From Tannerellaceae bacterium (lineage in GTDB: Bacteria; Bacteroidota; Bacteroidia; Bacteroidales; Tannerellaceae), in contig JAITHO010000217.1 in NCBI GenBank assembly GCA_031279915.1, positions 1 to 13,675 of the forward strand: a stretch of DNA of 13,675 bases. The letters are read 5' to 3'. Below the pieces are notes generated by a model. That model had not been told where the DNA came from and ran no database searches. It was given only the letters and a program-made list of their open reading frames with translations. Every line of letters begins with the position of its first letter. The stretch's first letter is position 1. Positions 1 through 5,998 of the stretch are shown piece by piece. The position numbers were made by a program, and so were the translations under genes.

Positions 1-623
1 TCGTCGCACTTAAGATTCTTTAAATTGGGAAGCTTAGATATATCCAGTGAGCTCAGATTATTATAGTCGCAATCAAGCTCCGTTAAGTTTGTAAGCCCCG
101 ATAGATCAAGCGAGGTCAGTTGATTGCTCCAGCAATTGAGATTCTTTAAGTTGGCAAGCCCAGATAGTTTCAGGGAGGCCAGTTCATTGCAGGAGCAATC
201 AAATACCTCTAATGCGGATAGCCCTGAAACCTTCAGAGATGTCAGTTCATTGTCGGAGCAGTCAAGTTTCTTTAAGTTGGCAAGCCCCGAAACATTCAGA
301 GATGTCAGGTCATTGTAGGAACAATCAAGGATCTCTAATTTGGCAAGCCTTGAAAGATCGAGCCTTCCGATCAACTTCTCCGTAAACAAATCCAGCTCAA
401 TTATCCGCTTATTCGTTTCGTCGTCCGACCAGGTAACACATATTTCGAAATCCCAGTCCTCCGGCACCGACGATCCGTCCGCCGGAGCCTTCTCGCATTT
501 CAGTCCATTATTCTCAATGATTGCGTTGATAACCGCGATGTCGCCTTTGTGGTACAAAGGAGCTGTGCAGGCGGAGAATGAAAATAAAAGTAGGGCAACA
601 AGCCCGATAGATAGTGTTTTCAT
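1..623 (-). CDS. Leucine-rich-repeat lipoprotein (3' end outside window)
   Basis: The minus-strand frame is open from ATG at 621-623 to the left edge, giving the first 207 residues with no stop. The N-terminus (MKTLSIGLVALLLFSFSAC) is a signal peptide ending in a probable lipobox with Cys19. Phe at -3 is atypical, so lipidation is likely but not certain. Residues 20-75 are a non-repeat cap. From about residue 74 there are tandem 21-residue leucine-rich repeats of the form LxxLDCSxNxLTSLxVSGLxN: five complete copies (about 96-200) plus a cap-proximal half and the start of another. This repeat type is common in surface or secreted Bacteroidetes proteins and usually forms a protein- or ligand-binding solenoid; the partner is unknown. 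The 63-bp DNA periodicity gives rise to misleading open frames on the other strand. No clear promoter precedes it; a terminator-like hairpin lies 34 nt upstream of the start. Total length and any C-terminal anchor cannot be judged. Confidence 0.85.
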   Translation of the reverse strand, partial: MKTLSIGLVALLLFSFSACTAPLYHKGDIAVINAIIENNGLKCEKAPADGSSVPEDWDFEICVTWSDDETNKRIIELDLFTEKLIGRLDLSRLAKLEILDCSYNDLTSLNVSGLANLKKLDCSDNELTSLKVSGLSALEVFDCSCNELASLKLSGLANLKNLNCWSNQLTSLDLSGLTNLTELDCDYNNLSSLDISKLPNLKNLKCD

Positions 624-657
624 AATTCTGTATTATTTAAAGATTAATAGTAGCGAT

Positions 658-697
658 AAAAAAAAGGTCATCTGCAACTTTCACGCTACTGATGACC
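658..697 (-). terminator. Rho-independent terminator or leader attenuator
   Basis: On the minus strand a 7-bp perfect stem (GGTCATC at 691-697 pairing with GATGACC at 666-672, read 5' to 3') encloses an 18-nt loop and is followed directly by eight T residues (658-665). It lies downstream of the DUF6261-like gene and 34 nt upstream of the LRR lipoprotein start, both on the minus strand. It can serve as the terminator of the former. Because no recognisable promoter fits between it and the LRR start, it could also act as an attenuator in that gene's leader. On the plus strand the stem is followed by a weaker T-rich stretch (698-713), so limited bidirectional function is possible. Confidence 0.6.
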
Positions 698-714
698 CTT
701 CAATTTTTTCTTTA

Positions 715-836
715 GGGAACTTCTAATAATTAGATTTTTCAAGGCTTGCGACGGAGGGAAAAGCGGAGTGTACTTTAGTACATGAGCATTTTGCCGACGG
801 AGCATAACGCAGAAAAAGCAATTAGTAGAAGTTTCC
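715..836. repeat. 122-bp near-palindromic MITE-like element
   Basis: The left end (GGGAACTTCTAATAATTA, from 715) and the right end read on the opposite strand (GGAAACTTCTACTAATTG, from 836) are imperfect terminal inverted repeats, with 14 of the first 16 positions identical. The symmetry continues without gaps to a central hairpin, TGTAC-TTTA-GTACA (769-782), whose centre coincides exactly with the midpoint of the element. By my hand alignment about 36 of 59 positions pair over the whole arm. Each arm also carries GACGGAG in the same orientation (750-756, 796-802), so the arms are not simple mirror copies. No coding capacity is evident. The element ends 1 nt before the stop codon of the DUF6261-like gene. 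No target-site duplication is clear. Assignment as a mobile element is inferred from structure only. Confidence 0.55.
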
Positions 837-837
837 T

Positions 838-1818
838 TTACTCCCCTGCTGCCGGCGGGTTGAGATCGTCGGGATTGATGGGAGGGATGCCTGTGTCGGG
901 GGCTTGCGGAGGCAGGTCGGGAGCCGGCGGATTGGTTGTGTCGGGGGCTTGCGGAGGTGTGTCGGGAGCCGGCGGGTTGGTTGTGTCGGGAGCTTGCGGA
1001 GGCGTTGGAGGTGCCGGCGGAGGCGTTACGCCCGGAGTTTGAGTGCCGCCGTCAACCTTGTCGTCGTCCTTCTTGTGAGGGCCGCGGTGGGCCATGTTAA
1101 GCTCCGCTTGGTGGATTGCGCCAACTACTACATCTCTTGCCTGAATAAGTTTGGTTCTTATGCCAGAATCTTTGGCTCCTAGTTCGTTCGCTTTCCAGGC
1201 AACGTTTATAGCGTCAACAAGGGCGTCGAAAGCGCTGTCTACTTCAACTCTGGTTCCGGCCAGCTTGCCTAAGTCGGCAATCATCTCTTTGTCGATAAAC
1301 CGATCTCTATACTTGGTTCCAAACTCCTCATTGCTCTCTTCCATTGCTGTTACAAGAAAGGTCAGGCCAAGCAACTGTATATAGGGCTTCCAAACGCTAT
1401 TCTCGCAATCCTGCAAAAAGTTGGTCATCATACCGCTTGCATCCGGATATGCAACATAAGGCAAGTCTTTGTAATTATTACGCAGGAACAGCAATTTCTC
1501 GGCAGCCAGCGACTTTCCCATATCGCCAAGATACTTGAATATTGCAACGTAATGCCAGAAAAAGGAGAACAGAGCTATCCTCTTTTCGTGCAGAGCTGTA
1601 ATATCTGCTGTCAAAACAGAAGCCTGGCTTAGCTTGTACAATGCATCTTCGCGCTCGAAAACGGTTTTCAGCGCATCAAATATGCCGCTAACCATAGTGA
1701 GAGAGGTTATTAAAGTCTGCAAACCATTGATGATATAATTGCCAAAAAAGTCGAAGTGCTCGGCATTGTGGAGCCGGCGAAGTAGTTCCTTAAAGCGGAT
1801 AGAAATAAATTTAGACAT
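838..1818 (-). CDS. DUF6261-like protein with proline-rich repeat tail
   Basis: A 326-residue protein. Residues 1 to about 240 are mostly helical in character, with no signal peptide or convincing membrane segment. Features such as the early NAEHFDFF stretch and the later EESNEEFGTKYRDRF stretch resemble the Bacteroidetes family DUF6261, whose function is unknown; the assignment is from memory of the family pattern and is moderate. A charged hinge (HKKDDDK, about 248-254) leads to a low-complexity tail (about 261-326) built from a 15-residue repeat, PPQAPDTTNPPAPDT, in about three copies. The tail is likely extended and disordered. Start choice: ATG at 1816-1818 lies about 25 nt downstream of the expected start site of a TATATTTG promoter element at 1850-1857. 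The gene is followed immediately by the 122-bp palindromic element and then a terminator-like hairpin. It is probably monocistronic. Confidence 0.75.
   Translation of the reverse strand: MSKFISIRFKELLRRLHNAEHFDFFGNYIINGLQTLITSLTMVSGIFDALKTVFEREDALYKLSQASVLTADITALHEKRIALFSFFWHYVAIFKYLGDMGKSLAAEKLLFLRNNYKDLPYVAYPDASGMMTNFLQDCENSVWKPYIQLLGLTFLVTAMEESNEEFGTKYRDRFIDKEMIADLGKLAGTRVEVDSAFDALVDAINVAWKANELGAKDSGIRTKLIQARDVVVGAIHQAELNMAHRGPHKKDDDKVDGGTQTPGVTPPPAPPTPPQAPDTTNPPAPDTPPQAPDTTNPPAPDLPPQAPDTGIPPINPDDLNPPAAGE
893..1027 (-). repeat. 45-bp in-frame repeats encoding a Pro/Asp-rich tail
   Basis: The segment GTGTCGGGGGCTTGCGGA recurs at 893, 938 and 983 (one substitution in the last), a strict 45-bp period equal to 15 codons. 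On the minus strand it encodes PPQAPDTTNPPAPDT-type units. The outermost units diverge (PPQAPDTGIPP at one end, PPPAPPTPPQAPD at the other). The period is a multiple of three, so copy-number change would keep the reading frame and vary only tail length. Confidence 0.85.
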
Positions 1819-1849
1819 ACGACTATTATTTTTTATTGTTCTTAGGCTG

Positions 1850-1857
1850 CAAATATA
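1850..1857 (-). promoter_or_regulatory. -7 promoter element of the DUF6261-like gene
   Basis: Read on the minus strand the sequence is TATATTTG, a full match to the Bacteroidetes -7 consensus TAnnTTTG. It implies a start site near 1843 and a leader of about 25 nt before the ATG at 1818. No good -33 TTG is present about 20 nt further upstream, so strength is uncertain. Confidence 0.6.
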
Positions 1858-1925
1858 AAGAAATATTCCTATTTATCATTATGCATAAAAAAAGTACATA
1901 CAGCAACTAATCTTAGAGGAAAATA

Positions 1926-2214
1926 GGTTCCTATATTCCCTGCGGAAAAATTCCGGAAGGAAAAGAGGTTCCTATATTCCCTGCGGAAAATTTCCGGAAG
2001 GAAAAGAGGTTCCTATATTCCCTGCGGAAAATTTCCGGAAGGAAAAGAGGTTCCTATATTCTCTGCGGAAAAATTCCGGAAGGAAAAGAGGTTCCTATTA
2101 TTCCCTGCGGAAAAATTCCGGAAGGAAAAGAGGTTCCTATATTCCTTGCGGAAAAATTCCGGAAGGAAAAGAGGTTCCTATATTCCTTGCGGAGATTTTC
2201 TGGAGGAAAAGAGG
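1926..2214. repeat. 41-bp tandem direct-repeat array, seven copies
   Basis: Units begin with GGTTCC at 1926, 1967, 2008, 2049, 2090, 2132 and 2173, with a truncated eighth start at 2213. The spacing is 41 bp throughout except one 42-bp unit (an extra base in the copy at 2090) and a final 40-bp unit. Part of a preceding unit is visible at about 1916-1925. Each unit has three TTCC (unit positions 3-6, 11-14, 26-29) and three GGAA (19-22, 30-33, 34-37) words, including the palindrome TTCCGGAA, so several alternative short hairpins can form. There are no unique spacers and 41 is not a multiple of three, so it is neither CRISPR nor coding. It occupies most of the 472-bp gap between the divergent promoters of the DUF6261-like gene and prfB. 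Copies differ by a few substitutions, with the last one most degenerate. Confidence 0.95.
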
Positions 2215-2248
2215 TTCGCCAACCCCCTCCGCCCCAAACTTTTTTCCT

Positions 2249-2256
2249 TACCTTTG
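2249..2256 (+). promoter_or_regulatory. -7 promoter element of prfB
   Basis: TACCTTTG matches the Bacteroidetes -7 consensus TAnnTTTG and lies 34 nt upstream of the prfB ATG, predicting a leader of roughly 28 nt. No convincing -33 TTG is seen. The element begins 35 bp downstream of the end of the 41-bp repeat array, so the array sits directly behind the promoter. Confidence 0.55.
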
Positions 2257-2290
2257 CCGCATATCACAATCAATTAATATATTATACTAC

Positions 2291-3416
2291 ATGATAACGA
2301 CAGACCAACTACGCGAAGTGGTGGAGCGCGAGCAAGCGCTGAGGGGGTATCTTTGAGGTCGATGCTAAGAGGATACGACTTGAAGAGGAGGAGCTAAGAA
2401 CGCACGATCCGGCTTTCTGGGAGGATGCTAAGCGCGCGGAGGCTCAGATGAAAATCGTTAAAGACTTGAAGAAGTGGCTTGACCTTTATGCCGAGGTGGA
2501 GGCGGCTGTTGAGGAGCTTAAGCTGGCTTGCGAGTACGCTCGCGAGGGCATCGCCTCCGAAGTGGAGGTTGACGAGGCTTGGCAACGGGCTTTGTCGCTC
2601 ACCGAAAATCTCGAATCGCGCAATATGCTCCGACAGGAGGCCGACCAAATGGGCTGCGTGCTCAAAATTAACTCGGGAGCCGGCGGAACAGAAAGCCAAG
2701 ACTGGGCATCAATGCTGATGCGCATGTACTCAAGATGGGCGGAAACAAATGGATACAAGCTTACCATCAATAATATCCTGGAAGGCGACGAAGCCGGCAT
2801 TAAATCCGTAACGATGCAGATTGAAGGCGACTTTGCCTACGGATACCTCAAGGGCGAGAACGGGGTGCACCGCCTGGTTCGCGTATCGCCATACAATGCA
2901 CAGGGAAAGCGCATGACCTCCTTCGCCTCCGTATTCGTAACTCCTTTGGTTGACGATGATATTGAGGTGGAGATCAATCCTGCCGATTATAGCTGGGATA
3001 CATTCCGGTCGGGCGGCGCCGGCGGGCAAAATGTCAACAAAGTAGAAACCGGCGTTCGGCTCCGATATAATTATAAAGATCCCGATACGGGCGAAGTTCG
3101 CGAGCTTTTGATTGAAAATACCGAAAGCCGCTCGCAGCTCAATAATCGCGAAAATGCCATGCGATTGCTCCGCTCAATGCTCTACGATTTCGCGTTGCAG
3201 CGCCGAATGGCCGAGCAGCAAAAGGTGGAAGCCGGAAAGAAGAAGATCGAATGGGGATCGCAAATCCGCAGCTACGTTTTCGACGATCGGCGCGTCAAAG
3301 ATCATCGCACCAACTTCCAAACAGCCGACGTTGGCGGAGTGATGGACGGCAAAATCGACGGTTTCATCAAGGCCTATTTAATGGAATTTGCCGGCGGAAA
3401 GGGGGCAAGCGAATGA
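2291..3416 (+). CDS. prfB: Peptide chain release factor 2 (programmed +1 frameshift)
   Basis: RF2 recognises UGA and UAA stop codons on the ribosome and triggers peptide release. The coding sequence starts at ATG 2291, reads 21 codons to CTT (2351-2353), meets in-frame TGA (2354-2356), and continues in the +1 frame (GAG at 2355) to TGA at 3414-3416, giving 374 residues, a normal RF2 length. The second frame contains the GGQ peptidyl-hydrolysis motif (about residues 244-246, in SGGAGGQNVNKVE) and the stop-codon recognition loop as SPY (about 199-201) where E. coli RF2 has SPF. The C-terminal segment GKKKIEWGSQIRSYVFDD followed by VKDHRTN is strongly conserved in the family. Its stop overlaps the start of the following lipoprotein gene as ATGA, suggesting translational coupling. 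A start at 2448 would give only the post-shift 322 residues and lose the N-terminal domain, so it is rejected. Confidence 0.96.
2342..2357 (+). promoter_or_regulatory. prfB autoregulatory +1 frameshift site
   Basis: The stretch AGGGGGTATCTTTGAG contains an internal Shine-Dalgarno-like AGGGGG, a 3-nt spacer (TAT), the slippery CTT codon, and an in-frame TGA. This is the classic RF2 autoregulation site: when RF2 is scarce the ribosome pauses at UGA, the CUU-decoding tRNA slips to UUU, and translation resumes in the +1 frame at GAG. The base after TGA is G rather than the C found in the E. coli site, so the first recoded residue is Glu instead of Asp and the stop context differs slightly. Confidence 0.96.
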
Positions 3417-4921
3417 AACGTGCTGCCGGCCTTGGGCTTTTTTCCCTCTTCTTCGCAATTATAATTTTGGGGGGATGCAATCCGGAGCGGACGGCCGACG
3501 TTGACCTCCGCCTCCTGTTCGACGAGATTTCTACGGAAACAGATATGTTTCGCATGCCCGAACTTATGTGGCGCTCCGGAGTATCTTCGGGAGAGATAAA
3601 CCCCGCACACGCCCAAACAACCCTGATCGACGTGCGAGGCCCGGGAGTAATCACCCGCATGGCCCTCCAAGGATCCGACCGCCAAGGCAAGCTCCGGATA
3701 TTCTTCGACGGATCGCCCACCGCCGCGATAGAAGTCTCGACCTTCTCGGTCAAAATTCCCGACATGCCCGAAGGATTTTCAGAAGGCGATGCAGCCTCCT
3801 GGCTCCCCATCCCCTACGCTCGCAGCTGCCGCATAGTGTACGAAGCCCCAACCGATTCGTCGGCCCGCACCCCCAAAGCATATCACATTGACTATCGAAC
3901 GTATTCGTCACGCACAAAAGTTAAAACCTTCTCGCCACGAGCCCTCGTGTCGCTACGCAAACGAACGGCCCGCATCGCACAGCTTTTTCAGTCGCCCGAA
4001 GTTCCGCCCGATACCCAGCGAATCGAAGGAACGGTTGTTCTGGGAGCAGGCGAGCCGGCAGTGATTAATCTTCCCACCGGAGCTTATGCCATTAGCGAAC
4101 TGAATCTGCGCGTGATTCCCTTTTCAGACACCTACGACCAAACAATGCGCGACATCATCCTGCAAAGCAAATTCGACGGCCTGCATACGATGCGCATCCC
4201 CCTATCAGACTTCAGCGGCGGCGGCATGGGAGCCCGACCGGTATCCAGCCTGATGATGGATGCCGACGGCCAGGGACGCATCACCAGCCGATGGAGGATG
4301 CCCTACCGCGAAGAGGCCTCCCTTGCCTTCATCAACGAAGGCTCCAAACGAGCCCGATTGAACTACACCATAACCCTCGCCCCCATAAAATGGGAGGATG
4401 GCCGCACCCTTTATTTCCACGCCTCCTGGCGCGAAATCCTGAGCAACGATACCGACTCAACGGCCCTCGAAATAAGCGGAGGGAAGGGAATATTTAAAGG
4501 CGAAGCCTATACATTATATAATTATACGTCGAACTCCGCATGGCTCAGCAACGGCGAAATCACTGCCGAAGCCGACGGCCAGCCCCTCTTCACGGCAAAA
4601 GGCCTGGAGGGATATTATAACATAGCAGCCGATAATAAATCAGCTCAGCAAACACTTTTGGGGGGAATGATTCGCGCCGGCGGGCGTCAAACCTACGGAT
4701 ATAATTCGCTGCTCCGCCTTCGCCTGCTCGACGGCATAGTTTTCAGCAATAGCCTCAGGATAGTGTTCCGAAAGCCTGCCGGACGGATAGACTATGCCGT
4801 CGCGACCTATTGGTATGGCGATAATAAAGCCCGAGCCGTTGGATTCGCCGCTCCGGTATCCTATTCCCGAACCTTATTGCCATCGCCTTCCGCCGGAGCA
4901 GCATCCGAAGTTGGCGAATAG
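3413..4921 (+). CDS. GH172/DUF2961-like lipoprotein
   Basis: A 502-residue protein. ATG at 3413 is chosen because it begins a textbook lipoprotein signal (MKRAAGLGLFSLFFAIIILGGC, lipobox LGGC, Cys22) and overlaps the prfB stop as ATGA; the frame remains open upstream, but only inside prfB. The body resembles DUF2961, now glycoside hydrolase family 172 (known members act on fructo- or arabinofuranosides): a GPGVITRM segment (about 76-83), YFHASW (334-339), then a degenerate form of the family active-site region, with W377 and Glu382 in the NGE segment where the family has W...GEGD, and Glu399 in KGLEGYYN where the family usually has GTGTEDYF. Both glutamates corresponding to the reported catalytic pair appear kept, with a shortened loop between them. 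Likely attached to the outer membrane or periplasmic. Substrate is unknown. Its last 61 bp overlap the convergent oxidoreductase gene. Confidence 0.8.
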   Translation: MKRAAGLGLFSLFFAIIILGGCNPERTADVDLRLLFDEISTETDMFRMPELMWRSGVSSGEINPAHAQTTLIDVRGPGVITRMALQGSDRQGKLRIFFDGSPTAAIEVSTFSVKIPDMPEGFSEGDAASWLPIPYARSCRIVYEAPTDSSARTPKAYHIDYRTYSSRTKVKTFSPRALVSLRKRTARIAQLFQSPEVPPDTQRIEGTVVLGAGEPAVINLPTGAYAISELNLRVIPFSDTYDQTMRDIILQSKFDGLHTMRIPLSDFSGGGMGARPVSSLMMDADGQGRITSRWRMPYREEASLAFINEGSKRARLNYTITLAPIKWEDGRTLYFHASWREILSNDTDSTALEISGGKGIFKGEAYTLYNYTSNSAWLSNGEITAEADGQPLFTAKGLEGYYNIAADNKSAQQTLLGGMIRAGGRQTYGYNSLLRLRLLDGIVFSNSLRIVFRKPAGRIDYAVATYWYGDNKARAVGFAAPVSYSRTLLPSPSAGAASEVGE

Positions 4922-5979
4922 CCTTTGGTCGAGATTCCGACCTCCGATCCGCTCGCAGCGCTCTCAAATGCAGCGTCGATCACTCTAATCACATTCAGCG
5001 CCTCAGCGGCATCAGCTTGCGGAGGAGTATCGGTTGAGAGAGCCCGGTAGATGTCATCGTAGAAGCCGCCGTAATTGCCGGGCAGGGTCTGTATTTTTCC
5101 TTCGAACAGCAATCCGTTAATATCCGTGCAAAGCTTTCCCCATGCAGCCTCCGGCTCATGCCCCCAAAGCGGCAGCGAAGGCGATAGTCCAGCCTTGAGC
5201 ATATCCTCCTGCGTATCCATTCCGTGCTTGACAAACGATCCGGCCTCGCCGTGCACATAATATCTGGGCGTAGCCTCCCTGATAAGATAGCCTCCGCGAA
5301 CAGACACTTTAGGGCCATCGGGGTAGATGAGATGTATGAAATAATAATCGTCGACCATCGAATTGCGGCGCATCTTGTCGATGTCGGCATAAACGGCGGA
5401 AGGCATTCCGAAGAGCGTCATCGCCTGATCAATCATGTGCGATCCAAGATTATAAGCCAGCCCCACCCTGTGGTCTGCACGCTCCTTCCAAGTATTTTCC
5501 TGTATGAAATTCCGGTATCGCTGATAAGCCGAATGAAACTCAACGACCCTCCCGAGCAGCGCAGCCTGAAGAATCTCGCGGATGGTCAGAAAATCTCCGT
5601 CCCAGCGTCTGTTCTGATAAACGGCCAGCAGCAGATTCCTCTCGCGAGCCATCCGCACCAGCTCCTCGCCTTCGGCAACATTCAGTACGAACGGCTTCTC
5701 AACCACCACATGCTTACCGGCCTCCAGAGCCATCCCGCACAGCTCGTAGTGCGTTGTATCAGGAGTGTTGACGATCACCAGATCAATGTCGGGATCAGAC
5801 AGCAAAGCCTCGAAGCTCCGCAATATCCGTGCGCCGGGATATTTCGCAGCGGCCTTGTTAGCGCTTCGCTCAACTATGCTGTGAAGCTCAAATCGGGGAT
5901 GAATCTCAATAAAGGGAGCGTGAAACACGGATCCCGACATGCCGAATGAGGCAAGTCCGGTACGAATAGGAGTGTTCAT
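4861..5979 (-). CDS. Gfo/Idh/MocA family oxidoreductase
   Basis: A 372-residue cytoplasmic NAD(P)-dependent dehydrogenase of the Gfo/Idh/MocA family. The N-terminal Rossmann fold shows GLASFGMSG (8-16) for dinucleotide binding, NTPDTTHYE (71-79), and the EKP motif (94-96) whose lysine is catalytic in the family. The C-terminal alpha/beta domain carries YNLGSHMIDQ (176-185), with His181 and Asp184 at the usual substrate-site positions. The overall pattern is closest to the YdgJ-like group; such enzymes oxidise or reduce sugars, inositols or related polyols, but the substrate cannot be inferred. It starts 19 bp after the C10 protease stop on the same strand with no separate promoter visible, so co-transcription is likely. 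The last 20 residues (TSDAAPAEGDGNKVRE region) are encoded within the convergent lipoprotein gene and look like an extension beyond the normal family end. Confidence 0.9.
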   Translation of the reverse strand: MNTPIRTGLASFGMSGSVFHAPFIEIHPRFELHSIVERSANKAAAKYPGARILRSFEALLSDPDIDLVIVNTPDTTHYELCGMALEAGKHVVVEKPFVLNVAEGEELVRMARERNLLLAVYQNRRWDGDFLTIREILQAALLGRVVEFHSAYQRYRNFIQENTWKERADHRVGLAYNLGSHMIDQAMTLFGMPSAVYADIDKMRRNSMVDDYYFIHLIYPDGPKVSVRGGYLIREATPRYYVHGEAGSFVKHGMDTQEDMLKAGLSPSLPLWGHEPEAAWGKLCTDINGLLFEGKIQTLPGNYGGFYDDIYRALSTDTPPQADAAEALNVIRVIDAAFESAASGSEVGISTKGYSPTSDAAPAEGDGNKVRE

Positions 5980-5998
5980 GGTATAGATTTTATGTGGG

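Noticed and set aside
124..726. Plus-strand open frames antisense to the LRR gene
   Set aside because: They mirror the 63-bp LRR periodicity on the opposite strand, while the minus strand encodes a signal peptide and regular leucine-rich repeats.
1926..2214. Possible CRISPR array
   Set aside because: Units are contiguous and nearly identical with no unique spacers, and no cas genes are present. The same holds for the array at 13391-13632.
2448..3416. prfB as a short 322-residue gene, or a pseudogene broken by an in-frame TGA
   Set aside because: The TGA lies in a canonical RF2 programmed frameshift site and the joined product has normal length.
5224..5949. 241-codon plus-strand frame inside the oxidoreductase
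   Set aside because: It is fully antisense to a gene with clear family motifs and shows no recognisable domain or promoter.
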